DNA from: Streptomyces soli
GTDB lineage: Bacteria > Actinomycetota > Actinomycetes > Streptomycetales > Streptomycetaceae
Assembly: GCF_003999195.1 (NCBI RefSeq)
Contig: NZ_RJVR01000274.1
Span: forward strand, 1 to 51,778
DNA: 51,778 bases
Direction of reading: 5' to 3'
The position numbers were made by a program, and so were the translations under genes. Shown here piece by piece: positions 24,709-35,921 of the stretch (the first letter of the stretch is position 1; each line of letters opens with the position of its first letter). The notes beneath the pieces are model-generated. The model was not told where the DNA came from. It was given only the letters and a program-made list of their open reading frames with translations, and ran no database searches.

Positions 24709-25376
24709 CAGGCACGCCCTTGTCCGAGGCGGGCCTTGCCCAGGGCCTCGAGGCCGTTCATGCAGAGCGTCAGCGCGTAGGCGAGGACGAAGTAGATGAC
24801 CAGCAGGACGAGATACGCGGCCTTGGTGTCACCGGTCGCCGAGCGCAACTGGTCCATCTGGAAGGTGATGTCGGAGACCGTGATCAGCGACAGCAGGGGA
24901 GTGGACTTCAGCAACTGGATCAGGAGGTTGTTGAACGGCGGGATCATCTGCGGCCACGCCTGCGGCAGGATCACCTTCCGCATCCGCTGCCACGGCGTCA
25001 TGTTGAGCGCCACCGTCGCCTCCCACTGCGCGCGCGGCACCGCGGCCAGCGCACCCCGTACGACCTCCGAGCCGTACGCCCCGTAGTTGAGCCCGAAGGC
25101 CAGCACCGCGCAGGCCAGCGGCACGAGCTTGAAGCCGAGGATGGGCAGCGCGAAGAACAGCCAGAAGAGCTGTACGTACAGAGAGGTGCCCCGGAAGAAC
25201 TCGACCACGGCCCGCGCCAGCCCGCGTACGAGGAGGTGGCGGGAGCGCGCGGCCAGCCCGAGGACGAAGGAGAGGACCAGGGCGAGGAGCGCGCCCAGGA
25301 GAGTGGCCAGGACGGTGATCTGAATGCCGTCCCAGATGCTGGGCAGGGACCGGACGAAAGCGGTGAGGAAGCTCAT
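24708..25376 (-). CDS. ehuC: EhuC, ABC transporter permease
   Basis: 222 residues, HisMQ-type permease with four to five membrane helices (first about 17-45, last about 187-208) and the EAA loop ALNMTPWQRMRKVILPQAWP. It begins 4 bases after the ehuB stop and overlaps ehuD by one base. It pairs with EhuD to form the membrane pore that receives solute from the EhuB lipoprotein. Confidence 0.82.
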   Translation of the reverse strand: MSFLTAFVRSLPSIWDGIQITVLATLLGALLALVLSFVLGLAARSRHLLVRGLARAVVEFFRGTSLYVQLFWLFFALPILGFKLVPLACAVLAFGLNYGAYGSEVVRGALAAVPRAQWEATVALNMTPWQRMRKVILPQAWPQMIPPFNNLLIQLLKSTPLLSLITVSDITFQMDQLRSATGDTKAAYLVLLVIYFVLAYALTLCMNGLEALGKARLGQGRA

Positions 25377-25380
25377 GCGC

Positions 25381-26265
25381 TCACGCCTTGCACAGCTCGG
25401 CCGTCCTGAGGGAGGCAGGCGGGACCTCGGCCTTGGTGAAGCCGTACCTGCCGATCAGCGAGGTGTAGCGGGCCGGATCGGCGGTGATCTTCTTGAGCTG
25501 GGTGTTGAAGGCGTCCCGGAGGGAGTCGGTGTCCTTGCGGAAGACCGCGCCACCCGGGCTGTACTGCTTCGTTCCGTGCAGGACCGGCAGGAAGGGGTCC
25601 AGGACCTGCACGTCGGCGCCGCTGTTGGTCTTCGCCAGCCAGCGCAGCGAGATGCTGGTCAGCGCGAAGGCGTCGATCCGCCCGGCGACCAGGGCGTCCA
25701 GCCCGTCCTGCTGCTTGGCCAGCGCCCTGACCTTCGCGCCGGGGACGCCCGCCGCGGTCGCGTAGTCCGCCTCGACGGCCGCCGTCAGCACACCGACGGT
25801 GCTGCCCTTGGCGGCAGCCGACTTCAGGTCGGTGAGCTGCTTCGGGTTGCCCTTGCGCACCATCAGCGCGGTCGGCGAAACGAACTCCGGCTCCGAGAAG
25901 ATCACCTTCGCGCAGCGGTCCGGGGTGATCGCCATCCCCGCGCTGACCACGTCGAACCGGTCGGCCGCCAAGCCGGGTATGAGCGAGCTGAAATCGGTGA
26001 GCGTGGGCCGCAGTTCCGGCACGCCGAGCGCCTTGAAGATCTCCTTGTGCAGGGTCGGCGCCTCGCCCGCGAGCGTGTTGCCGTCCTTGAAGCCGTACGG
26101 TGCCTCGCCGGCGAAACCGACCCGTACGTACCCCTGCTTTCGTAGCTTCGCGAGAAGATCGGAATCCCCCGTCGGGGCACCGGTCCCCACTTCCGTGCGG
26201 CTGCAGCCGGTGGCCGCTGCCACGGCCGCTGCGGCGAGGAATCCCCTGCGGGAGAGCGTCGACAT
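25381..26265 (-). CDS. ehuB: EhuB, ectoine/hydroxyectoine-binding lipoprotein
   Basis: 294 residues from the ATG at 26265 (GGAGG 9 bases upstream; codons before it lack support). The N-terminus STLSRRGFLAAAAVAAATGC is a Tat signal ending in a lipobox, so the protein is exported folded and lipid-anchored. Family 3 solute-binding fold: GYVRVGFAGEAPYGFKDGN, then FSSLIPGLAADRFDVVSAGM and SEPEFVSPTALMVRKGN. First gene of the ehuBCDA operon and divergent from the aldehyde dehydrogenase across 115 bases. That spacer holds GC-rich words (GGCGCCCCGGGGCC near 26318) which may be part of an IclR site. Confidence 0.85.
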   Translation of the reverse strand: MSTLSRRGFLAAAAVAAATGCSRTEVGTGAPTGDSDLLAKLRKQGYVRVGFAGEAPYGFKDGNTLAGEAPTLHKEIFKALGVPELRPTLTDFSSLIPGLAADRFDVVSAGMAITPDRCAKVIFSEPEFVSPTALMVRKGNPKQLTDLKSAAAKGSTVGVLTAAVEADYATAAGVPGAKVRALAKQQDGLDALVAGRIDAFALTSISLRWLAKTNSGADVQVLDPFLPVLHGTKQYSPGGAVFRKDTDSLRDAFNTQLKKITADPARYTSLIGRYGFTKAEVPPASLRTAELCKA

Positions 26266-26380
26266 AAACCAGTCCTCCGGTGGTGCGGTTCGCGTACGAG
26301 GGCCGCTCCTACCCCGGCGCCCCGGGGCCATTCATGCGAATCTGGAGGGTGGGAATGTCCGCGACAGGCAGGGAGCTGCC

Positions 26381-27856
26381 ATGAGCGACTTGAGTGACAA
26401 GCGTGAGCAACTGGTCGTCGAACGCGTGCCCAAGGGGCTGCTGATCGGCGGAAAGTGGCGCCCGGCGAGCGGTGGCCGCGAGTACGAGGTCGAGGATCCC
26501 TCAACCGCCCAGCCGCTGTGCGCCGTGCCGGACGCCGGGGCCGAGGACGCCCACGCCGCGATGGACGCGGCCGCCGGCGCCCAGGCCGCGTGGGCCGCCA
26601 CCGCCCCGCGCGAGCGCGGCGAGATCCTGCGCAACGCCTTCGAACTGATCGTCGAGCGGCAGGACGACCTCGCCGTGCTGATGACCCTGGAAATGGGCAA
26701 GCCGGTCGCCGAATCGCGCTCGGAGATCCTTTACGCCGCCGAGTTCTTCCGCTGGTTCGCGGAGGAGGCCGTCCGTATCGACGGCGGCTGGAAGACCGCC
26801 CCCGACGGCAACGGCCGCATCTGGGTCATGCGGCAGCCGGTCGGGCCCGCGCTGCTGATCACTCCGTGGAACTTCCCCACGGCCATGGGCACGCGCAAGA
26901 TCGGCCCGGCGGTGGCCGCCGGCTGCACGATGATCGTCAAGCCCGCCCACCAGACCCCGCTGTCCATGCTGGCCCTCGCCGAGATCCTCGGCCAGGCCGG
27001 GCTCCCGGACGGCGTCCTCAGCGTCCTCACCACCACCCGGCCGGGGGATGTGTGCGGGCCGCTGCTGTCGGACGAGCGGCTGCGCAAGCTCTCCTTCACC
27101 GGGTCCACGCAGGTCGGGCGCAAGCTCATCGAGCAGAGCGCGGGCAACGTTCTGCGTACGTCCATGGAGCTCGGCGGCAATGCCCCGCTCATCGTCTGCG
27201 AGGACGCGGACCTGGAACGGGCCGTCGAGGGCGCCGCCATCGCGAAGATGCGCAACATCGGGGAAGCCTGCACCGCGGCCAACCGCATGTACGTCCACGC
27301 CTCGGTCGCCGAGGCCTTCACCGGGCGCCTCGCCGAAAAGCTCGGCTCCATGGTCGTGGGCCGCGGCTCCGAGGACGGCGTCCAGGTCGGCCCCCTCATC
27401 GACGAGGCCGGTCGCTCCAAGGTCGACGAACTCGTGCGCGACGCCGTCGCCGCGGGCGCCCGGGTCGTCATCGGCGGCGCGCCGCTCCACGACCGGCCCG
27501 GGTACTTCTACCCGCCGACCGTCCTCGCCGACGTCCCGCTCAGCGCGCGGCTCCTCAAGGAGGAGATCTTCGGGCCAGTCGCCCCCGTCGTCACCTTCGA
27601 CAACGACGACCAGGCGATCGCCCTCGCCAACGACACCGTCTTCGGCCTCGTCGCCTACGTCTTCACGGAGAGCCTCCGGCGTGGCGTCCGCTACGCGGAG
27701 TCCCTCGAGGCCGGCATGGTCGGCCTCAACAAAGGCGTCGTCTCCACCCCCGCCGCCCCCTTCGGCGGCGTCAAACAATCCGGCCTCGGCCGGGAGGGCG
27801 GCACCGTCGGCATCGACGAATACCTCGAGCTCAAATACGTCGCCCTCGACGTCTGA
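26381..27856 (+). CDS. NAD(P)-dependent aldehyde dehydrogenase (succinate-semialdehyde type)
   Basis: 491 residues from the ATG at 26381 (GGGAG 5 bases before); the longer upstream frame is the antisense of ehuB. Full ALDH layout: Asn164 in LLITPWNFP, Lys187 (IVKPAHQTP), Gly-motif FTGSTQVG (239-246), general base Glu263 in SMELGGNAP, catalytic Cys297 in NIGEACTAANR and the EEIFGPVAPVV and APFGGVKQSGLGREGG blocks. Succinate-semialdehyde or aspartate-semialdehyde dehydrogenases are the closest types. Because ectoine breakdown ends in aspartate semialdehyde and the gene is divergent from ehuBCDA beside an IclR gene, a role in using imported ectoine is reasonable, but the upstream hydrolases (EutD/E) are not here. 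Confidence 0.88.
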   Translation: MSDLSDKREQLVVERVPKGLLIGGKWRPASGGREYEVEDPSTAQPLCAVPDAGAEDAHAAMDAAAGAQAAWAATAPRERGEILRNAFELIVERQDDLAVLMTLEMGKPVAESRSEILYAAEFFRWFAEEAVRIDGGWKTAPDGNGRIWVMRQPVGPALLITPWNFPTAMGTRKIGPAVAAGCTMIVKPAHQTPLSMLALAEILGQAGLPDGVLSVLTTTRPGDVCGPLLSDERLRKLSFTGSTQVGRKLIEQSAGNVLRTSMELGGNAPLIVCEDADLERAVEGAAIAKMRNIGEACTAANRMYVHASVAEAFTGRLAEKLGSMVVGRGSEDGVQVGPLIDEAGRSKVDELVRDAVAAGARVVIGGAPLHDRPGYFYPPTVLADVPLSARLLKEEIFGPVAPVVTFDNDDQAIALANDTVFGLVAYVFTESLRRGVRYAESLEAGMVGLNKGVVSTPAAPFGGVKQSGLGREGGTVGIDEYLELKYVALDV

Positions 27857-28256
27857 CGGGCGCGATTCTTCGACGCCGCCCTCGAACTGCTCGGCCCGGG
27901 CCTCCCAGGCTTCGGGACGGCTGCGGCGGACTCCGCCCGCCGTGCCGGGGCTGCCGGCCCGGGGGCTGGGTTTGTTTCCCCACCCCGCCCCTTCCCGAAA
28001 CCGGGCTCCGGACCCGCTGGGGGCTCCGGCCCCCAGACCCTCCCCCAGCTTGGCGGCTGGGTGGGGGAGGCCGGCACAACCCGGCCACGGCCCCGCAGCC
28101 AACGGCGCACCCGCCCGGCGCCCCGGACCGACGGGCGGAGCCCGTGAGGCCCCCGGGGGCCGATCGGCGCGAGCGCGGCGTCAAAAAGGGGAATAAGCGG
28201 AGAATGGCTCCGGTTCGCTTTGGGTGCAGGAGAACGAACCTGAGGAGGAACCCCGA
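27857..28256. repeat. Intergenic region with dispersed GC-rich repeat, copy B
   Basis: 400 bases between two co-directional genes with no coding signal. From about 27968 to 28110 it carries the shared modules CCCCACCCCGCCCCTTCCCG, CCCCCAGCTTGGCGGCTGGG and the run GGCACAACCCGGCCACGG that also occurs (inverted) near 46200. It can form several stable hairpins and may terminate the dehydrogenase gene; a promoter for the next gene must lie near 28180-28240. Confidence 0.65.
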
Positions 28257-29321
28257 GTGGGCAACGACACCACGCCGCCGACGCTGTCCGTGCTGGACCT
28301 GGCGCAGGTGGGAAGCGGGCTGACGGCGAGCGACGCGCTACGCGCGAGCGTAGAGCTGGCGAGGTTGGCGGAGAGGCGGGGGTTTCGCCGGTATTGGGTG
28401 GCGGAGCATCATTCGATGCCGGGGGTGGCGAGCTCGTCACCGGCGGTGATCCTGGGGCATATCGCGGCGCATACGGAGCGGATCCGGCTCGGCTCGGGCG
28501 GGGTGATGCTGCCGAATCACGCGCCGCTGGTGATCGCGGAGCAGTTCGGCACGCTGGAGGCACTGGCGCCGGGGCGGATCGACCTGGGTCTGGGGCGGGC
28601 GCCGGGGACGGACGGGGCGACGGCGGCGGCGCTGCGGCGCAGTGACCGGGCGGAGGGGGCGGAGGACTTCCCGCAGCAGCTGGCGGAGCTGACACGGTTC
28701 CTGGACGACGACTTCCCGCAGGGGCACCCGTACAGCCGTATTCACGCGGTGCCGGGCCCGATCCAGGGCAGCGTGCCCGGCGGGGTGCAGAGCTCGGCGC
28801 GGCCGGCGATCTGGCTTCTGGGGTCGAGTGGCTTCAGCGCGCGCCTCGCGGGGGTGCTGGGCCTGCCGTTCGCCTTCGCGCATCACTTCAGCGCGGTGAA
28901 CACGATCCCCGCGCTGGACCTCTACCGCGAGTCGTTCCGCCCCTCCGACGTGCTGGCGGAGCCGTACGCGCTGATCGGCGTATCGGCGCTGGCCGCCGAC
29001 GAGGAGAAGGACGCCCGCCGCCAGGTGCTGAGCGGGGCGGTGGCGATGCTGCGGCTGCGCACCGGGCGGCCGGGGCTGATCCCTTCGCCGGAGGAGGCGG
29101 AGGCGTACGAATTCAGCCCCGCGGAGCAGGAGTTCGTGGAGTCGTGGATGGCGAATGTCGTCCATGGGACGCCCGACGCCGTACGGGAGGGTCTGGACGC
29201 TCTCGCGGCCCGCACCGGCGCCGATGAGCTGATGCTGACGGCCAACGGGCATACGCCGCAGGCCCGGCTGCGCTCCTATGAGTTGATTGCGGACGCGTAC
29301 GGCCTCGGCTCCGCCGGTTAA
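28257..29321 (+). CDS. LLM-class (luciferase-like) flavin-dependent oxidoreductase
   Basis: 354 residues from the GTG at 28257, which follows GAGGAGG at 28242. TIM-barrel luciferase-like family, MsnO8-type: [12 protein letters not shown] near the start, [39 protein letters not shown], and [12 protein letters not shown], ending in [19 protein letters not shown]. These proteins use FMNH2 or F420 to oxidise varied small molecules, and the substrate cannot be deduced. The gene stands alone between a repeat region and a strong terminator (29369-29404). Confidence 0.9.
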   Translation: MGNDTTPPTLSVLDLAQVGSGLTASDALRASVELARLAERRGFRRYWVAEHHSMPGVASSSPAVILGHIAAHTERIRLGSGGVMLPNHAPLVIAEQFGTLEALAPGRIDLGLGRAPGTDGATAAALRRSDRAEGAEDFPQQLAELTRFLDDDFPQGHPYSRIHAVPGPIQGSVPGGVQSSARPAIWLLGSSGFSARLAGVLGLPFAFAHHFSAVNTIPALDLYRESFRPSDVLAEPYALIGVSALAADEEKDARRQVLSGAVAMLRLRTGRPGLIPSPEEAEAYEFSPAEQEFVESWMANVVHGTPDAVREGLDALAARTGADELMLTANGHTPQARLRSYELIADAYGLGSAG

Positions 29322-29368
29322 AGCCTCGTTCCCCGGCCGGGAGTGGTTCGTTCGCCCCTGGACCGAGG

Positions 29369-29404
29369 CAAAGCCGCTCGTCACACCCGTGGCGAGCGGC
29401 TTTG
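29369..29404 (+). terminator. 12-bp hairpin terminator after the LLM gene
   Basis: CAAAGCCGCTCG (29369-29380) pairs with CGAGCGGCTTTG (29393-29404); the loop can close three more pairs (CAC/GTG). It lies 47 bases after the LLM stop and isolates the chitinase promoter. Confidence 0.9.
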
Positions 29405-29433
29405 TGCTGCCGGGCGGAGCCTGGCGCGGCAAA

Positions 29434-29463
29434 TTGGTCTAGTCCTGATTTTGGTACAGACCA
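29434..29463 (+). promoter_or_regulatory. Two dre-like/chitinase direct repeats
   Basis: TTGGTCTAGTCCT (29434-29446) and TTGGTACAGACCA (29451-29463) are direct repeats, each matching about 11 of 16 positions of the DasR responsive element ACTGGTCTAGACCACT and resembling the paired repeats known upstream of Streptomyces chi genes. They abut the -35 box, where repressor binding would block transcription until N-acetylglucosamine signals arrive. Confidence 0.75.
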
Positions 29464-29493
29464 TTGACCTGCCCATGATCGCGGCGCTATTCA
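29464..29493 (+). promoter_or_regulatory. Chitinase promoter (-35/-10)
   Basis: TTGACC (29464-29469) and TATTCA (29488-29493) spaced by 18 bases, directly after the second dre-like repeat and about 46 bases before the start codon. A good match to a vegetative (HrdB-type) promoter. Confidence 0.6.
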
Positions 29494-29539
29494 TGCAACG
29501 ACCCCCTGCTTCTCCCGCTTCCCCCCACCGGAGGGCCGT

Positions 29540-31218
<1,679 letters not shown>

Positions 31219-31222
<4 letters not shown>

Positions 31223-33003
31223 CGATCCCGCCGCAGCGCCGCGATGCGTTCGGCTGCGACCGGGCGGGAGTACAACCATCCCTGGCCCGTGTCGCAGCCG
31301 ATGCGGCGTAGTCGCTCGGCCTGTTCCGCGTTCTCGACGCACTCCGCCGTCACGGTCAGGCCGAGCCGGTGCGCGAGCTGGACCAGGGCTTCCACGATCG
31401 TCTCGTCGGCCGGATTCGGGTGCTGGTCGGCCCGGAAGCCGTGGACGAAGGAGCCGTCGAGCTTGAGCGTGGAGACCGGGAGGCGGCTGAGGTAGGCCAG
31501 GTTGGAGTAGCCGGTGCCGAAATCGTCGATCGCGATCCGTACGCCCATCTCGTGCAGGGCGTGCAGTGCCTGCAGGGGGCGCCCGGCGGAGCCCATCACG
31601 GCGGACTCGGTGAGTTCGAGCTGGAGCAGTTCGGGCGGGAGGCCGGTGTCGTCGAGGATCTCGGCGACATCGGCGACCAGGTCGGAGTCCCAGACCTGGC
31701 GGACGGCCACGTTGACGCTCACGAACAGCGGGTCGTCGGGGTAGTCCTTCTGCCACTGCCGGGCCTGGCGGCACGATTCGGCAAGGACCCAGCGCCCGAG
31801 CTGGACGATGGAACCGTTCTCCTCCGCAAGGGAGATGAACCGATTCGGCCCGAGCAGTCCGAAGTGCGGATGGTGCCACCGTACGAGTGCTTCGACGCCC
31901 CGTACGCTCCCGCTGCCCATGGCCACGAGCGGCTGGTACTCCAGCACGAACTCCCCGCGTTCCACGGCCTGTCGCAGGGTGCTGGACAGGGCTTGCCGGG
32001 TCATCCGGTGGGCGTTGCGCTCGGGGTCGAAGAGCGTCCAGCGGGCCTTGCCGTCGGCCTTGGCCCAGTAGAGGGTCGTGTCGGCGGCCTGCATGACGCC
32101 GGTGGCCGTGGTCCCGGAGGCCTCGCGCTCGACGACGCCGATGCTGGCGGAGACAGTGAGCCGCTGCCCGGAGAGGTCGAACGGGCGCTGCAGGGCGGCG
32201 AGTACGGATTCGGCCAGTGCGGTGGCCTGGCCGGTGCCGGTGGAACCCTCGACCAGGATGGCGAACTCGTCGCCGCCGAGCCGGGCCACGAGGTGCCGGC
32301 CGCGTCCGAGCCGGGCCGCGCAGTCGTCCAGCCGGCCGGCGACGGCGGCCAGCAGCCGGTCGCCGGTGCGGTGGCCGAGGGTGTCGTTGATGGCCTTGAA
32401 GCCGTCCAGGTCCAGGTAGCACAGACCGACCCGGCCGGTCCCCTCGCCGGCCCGTTCCAGGGCGGCGGCCAGCCGTTCGAAGAACAGCGCGCGGTTGGGG
32501 AGCTTGGTCACGGGGTCGTGCATCCGCAGGTGCCGTAGTTGCTCGCGCAGTTCGTGCCGCTCGCCGAGGTCCTCGACGGACAGCAGCACATTCCCGCCGG
32601 CCGCCCCCGACACCCGCGTGACAATCACCTCGGCCCGCACCATGCGCCCGTCCCGGGTGCGTACGGGACGCGTGCAGCGCAGCTGCTCGCTCCGGCCGTC
32701 CAGGACGTCGGCGTACTCGGCCCTGAGCCGTTCGTCGCCGGAGATCCCGGTCAGCTCGGCAGCGGCCAGGGCGGTGAGCCGCACCGGGTCGGCGCCGAGG
32801 AGCGCGCCGAGCGCCGGGTTGGCCTCCAGGACACGGCCGTCGCGGCCGACCAGGGCCATCGGCAGCCGGGCGATGGCGAAGGCAGCGCGGTAGTCGCGGG
32901 CCTCGGTCCCGCCGGTCCTTTCCGGGGCCGTAGCGTTACGGTGAGTGACGGTCGGCGTCGGCATTTCGGGGCCCACTCCAGGGCTGCCCATAGGTCCGCC
33001 CAT
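31219..33003 (-). CDS. PAS-GGDEF-EAL c-di-GMP signalling protein
   Basis: 594 residues from the ATG at 33003 (GGGAG 6 bases upstream); another ATG at 33081 lacks a ribosome site. Cytosolic. PAS domain about 38-150, GGDEF domain about 155-325 with intact Gly-Gly-Asp-Glu-Phe (243-247), and EAL domain about 335-590 with Glu371-Ala-Leu, LELTES, DDFGTGYS and KLDGSF all kept. Both catalytic sites look competent, so it may make or destroy c-di-GMP. The RxxD inhibitory site normally just before GGDEF is missing (HLVARL). In Streptomyces c-di-GMP controls BldD and therefore the start of sporulation. It converges on the chitinase gene with no spacer. Confidence 0.93.
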
Positions 33004-33338
33004 AGCTGCTCCCGTATCACAAGTCGTCTCGTACGCCTGGCCGTCGAGGGAACGAATGACCGCCCAAGAGGCGGTATTCATACCGGAAATGCGCCGATCA
33101 TAGAGGCTCGAGGATTGCCGGGACCACCGCCGTAGTGGTGATTCTCGGCACGTGAGATTTCGTACGATCGGATTCGCGCCCAATTCTGAATCCAATGGGC
33201 ATTCTTCGGTGCTCATTACGTACCGTAGTGATCGGAGGGTGATCAGAGAGTAACCCGGCCGGAGCAACACAGCAGGGCAAACCGCCGCGAACCATAGCAA
33301 CGTGATGTGGGTGTCCCGACTCCGTCCGGGAGGTCCAC
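33004..33338. other. Divergent promoter region, c-di-GMP gene / M6 peptidase gene
   Basis: 335 bases, more A/T-rich than the flanks, with no supported gene. It contains a direct repeat GTGATC (33228-33233 and 33239-33244) about 95 bases before the M6 start. I looked for a palindromic BldD box because the left gene is a c-di-GMP enzyme; none is convincing. Confidence 0.4.
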
Positions 33339-34592
33339 GTGCGACGACCAGGCGTACCCATACGTGCGCATCGGCTTCCTCGGCGTGTCGTGCGCGCGGC
33401 GGCAGCGGCGGCGAGCGTCTTCGCCGCCGTCGTGGCATGGACCCTGGTCATGGGCCCGGCCACCGCCTCATCCGGCAGCCCCTGCGCGCTCACCCACACC
33501 GCGGTGCACCACTCCGAGGGTGTCAACAGCTGGGACTCCGTCTATCCGCGCCCCCGCAAGGATCTCGACGCGGTGATGGTCTTCCTCTCCTTCCCGGACT
33601 CCACGCCCCGGATGAGCACCGGCCAGGTGATGGCCGACCACTTCCCCGCGACCACCCGCTTCTTCGAGCGCGCCTCCTACGGCCGGTTCCGGCTGCGGGT
33701 GCACCCCGTAGAGCGCTGGCTGGCCATGCCGCAGGTCTCGACCTCGTACGGGATAAGCCGGGACTGGAACGACGCCGACCGCAGCCGCTATCTGCATGAC
33801 GCCGTCGCGGCGGCGGACGGCGCCGTGGACTTCACGAAGTACGCGCTCGTCTACCTGGTCGCCGACCCGGACGCGCCCGGCGTCGACGCCGACGCCACCA
33901 AGGTCGTCAACCTCGCCTCGCCCATCCACGCCGACGGAGTGGCCCTGCGGCGGCTGGTCACGGTCTTCGAACACCACCCGGCCGACCGCAATGTGCTGGC
34001 CCACGAGACCGGCCACGCCTTCGACCTGCCCGACCTCTACTACCGGCCGCCCGCCGGCAGCACCGCCGACTGGGACACCCACGTCGGCGACTGGGACCTC
34101 ATGGGCAACCAGTTCGGCCTCGCCCCCGACCCCTTCGCCTGGCACAAATGGCGCCTCGGCTGGCTCGGCGCGGACCAGGTGCACTGCGTGTCCCGGTCCG
34201 GCACCAGCTGGCACGAACTGAGCCCCTCGGAGGTGCCGGGCGGCGGCACCAAGCTGCTCGTCGTCCCGACCGGCGCAGACTCCGTCCTCGCCATCGAGGC
34301 GCGCGGCAGCCAGGGCAACGACGGGCTCGCCTGCACGCACGGGGTGCTGCTCTACCGCGTGCGGTCCGACGTCGGCTCCGGCGAAGGCCCGATCGATGTC
34401 CTCGACGCCCACCCGCGCACCGAGGCCTGCCTCAACACCTCCGTCTTCCCGCCACTGGCGGACGCGCCGCTCGGCCTCGGCGAGACCTTCTCGTACGACG
34501 GCTACGCCGGCCCCGGCAGCACGATCCGGGTCACCGTCACCGACCATGCGCCCGACGGCGCGTGGACCGTCAAGGTCACGGTCGGCGGCTAG
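33339..34592 (+). CDS. Secreted M6-family metallopeptidase, first of a tandem pair
   Basis: 417 residues from a GTG preceded by GGGAGG. N-terminus with several Arg (RRVVRAAAAAASVFAAVVAW) is a signal peptide to about residue 44. The M6-type zinc motif is His222-Glu-Thr-Gly-His226-AFDLPD with Asp232 as the likely third ligand, followed by GDWDLMGNQFG (Met-turn-like) and AWHKWRLGWL, shared with the next gene. M6 peptidases (immune-inhibitor-A type) are extracellular and degrade proteins; this one lacks the long C-terminal domains of InhA. The second peptidase starts 2 bases after this stop, so the pair is one operon. Confidence 0.9.
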   Translation: MRRPGVPIRAHRLPRRVVRAAAAAASVFAAVVAWTLVMGPATASSGSPCALTHTAVHHSEGVNSWDSVYPRPRKDLDAVMVFLSFPDSTPRMSTGQVMADHFPATTRFFERASYGRFRLRVHPVERWLAMPQVSTSYGISRDWNDADRSRYLHDAVAAADGAVDFTKYALVYLVADPDAPGVDADATKVVNLASPIHADGVALRRLVTVFEHHPADRNVLAHETGHAFDLPDLYYRPPAGSTADWDTHVGDWDLMGNQFGLAPDPFAWHKWRLGWLGADQVHCVSRSGTSWHELSPSEVPGGGTKLLVVPTGADSVLAIEARGSQGNDGLACTHGVLLYRVRSDVGSGEGPIDVLDAHPRTEACLNTSVFPPLADAPLGLGETFSYDGYAGPGSTIRVTVTDHAPDGAWTVKVTVGG

Positions 34593-34594
34593 CC

Positions 34595-35815
34595 GTGCCC
34601 CGGCGCAAAGTGGCCGCCCTGGCGGCCGTCACCCTCGTGGCGACCGGCGGCCTGAACGGCGTCGGGGCCGGCAAACCCGCTGCCGCCCCGCCACCGGTCA
34701 CCCGGCCGTGCGCGCTGCGGGCCACGCCGGGCACCTCGATGTCGGAGGGGTTCACCGACGGGCGGGACCGGGAGTACGCCCGGTCCACCGGGGTCGTACG
34801 CGCGCTGACGCTGATGGTGGACTTCCCCGACGCCCCGGCCCCGTACAGCGCCCGCGAGCGGTACGGGGAGTTCTTCCCGGCCGTCCGCGACTGGTTCGCG
34901 AGGGCCGGCTACGGCCGGCTGCGGTACGAGTCCACGCCCGTGCTGCACTACATACGCATGCCGCGCCCCTTCTCCTCGTACGGAATAGGACGGCGCGGCT
35001 ACGGATGGGGCGCGCACACCGCGATGATGCGGGACCTGCTGCGCTCCGCCGACCGGGACGTCGACTTCCGGGGCTACGACCTCGTCAACATCCTGGTCAC
35101 CCCCAACGCGGGCCCGCCCGCCGACGAAGCGGTCCTCTCCGTCACCTGGACCGGGGCGTCGGCCGCCACCACCGACGAGGGCGCCCGGCTCTCCCGGGTG
35201 TCGGTCATATACGGCCACGACCAGTCCGGCGCCCGCGTCCTCAGCCACGAGAACGGCCACGTCTTCGGACTGCCCGACCTCTACGCCGCCGACGACTTCC
35301 CCCGCACCGACACCCTCGCCGGCCAGTGGGACAGCATGTCCCTCGACTGGGGCCTGCAGGGCGACCTCTTCGCCTGGCACAAATGGCGCCTCGGCTGGCT
35401 GCTCGACTCCCAGGTCGCCTGCCTGCGGCCCGGTCCGCGCGAGCAGACCTACGCGCTCAGCCCGATAGAGACCCGCGGTGGACGCAAGGCCGTCGTCGTG
35501 CCCTTCGGCCGCACCCGCGCCTACGTGCTCGAGGCCCGGACCGCCCGCGGCAACGACGGCCGGGCCTGCCGCGAGGGCGTCCTCGTCTACGAGGTGCGTA
35601 CGGACGTCAGCACCGGACAGGGCCCGATCACCGTCCGGGACGCCCACCCGGGCACCGGCGCCTGCGACTTCAGCAGCGGCTCCTTCAACTCTCTCAACGA
35701 CGCGCCCTTCCGCACCGGGGAGCGCTTCCGGGCCCCGGACGCCGGACTCACGGTGGAGGTGCTGGGCCGGGACGCGGCGGGCGGCTGGAGGGTGCGGGTG
35801 CGCCGCGACTCCTGA
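34595..35815 (+). CDS. Secreted M6-family metallopeptidase, second of the pair
   Basis: 406 residues from the GTG at 34595, 2 bases after the previous stop; no clear ribosome site, so translation is probably coupled. Signal peptide about 1-30 (KVAALAAVTLVATGGLNG). Zinc motif His218-Glu-Asn-Gly-His222 with Asp228 (HENGHVFGLPDLY), then GQWDSMSLDWGLQGD and AWHKWRLGWL. The whole length aligns with the first M6 protein, including the late GPITVRDAHPGTGACD block, but overall similarity is moderate. This is an old tandem duplication in which both active sites have been kept. The two may act on different proteins or form a mutually activating pair. Confidence 0.88.
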   Translation: MPRRKVAALAAVTLVATGGLNGVGAGKPAAAPPPVTRPCALRATPGTSMSEGFTDGRDREYARSTGVVRALTLMVDFPDAPAPYSARERYGEFFPAVRDWFARAGYGRLRYESTPVLHYIRMPRPFSSYGIGRRGYGWGAHTAMMRDLLRSADRDVDFRGYDLVNILVTPNAGPPADEAVLSVTWTGASAATTDEGARLSRVSVIYGHDQSGARVLSHENGHVFGLPDLYAADDFPRTDTLAGQWDSMSLDWGLQGDLFAWHKWRLGWLLDSQVACLRPGPREQTYALSPIETRGGRKAVVVPFGRTRAYVLEARTARGNDGRACREGVLVYEVRTDVSTGQGPITVRDAHPGTGACDFSSGSFNSLNDAPFRTGERFRAPDAGLTVEVLGRDAAGGWRVRVRRDS

Positions 35816-35921
35816 AACGCCCGGGGCCTGTGAATTGCCTTTCAATAGACGGATGTTGACTCGTCCGGCGCCAAGTGGGTATGCCAGGTAGATACGCGCA
35901 GCGCCGTGAGTGGGGGCCGCC

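Noticed and set aside
33004..33338. BldD box upstream of the GGDEF-EAL gene
   Set aside because: Only a direct GTGATC repeat is present; the required palindromic arrangement is missing.
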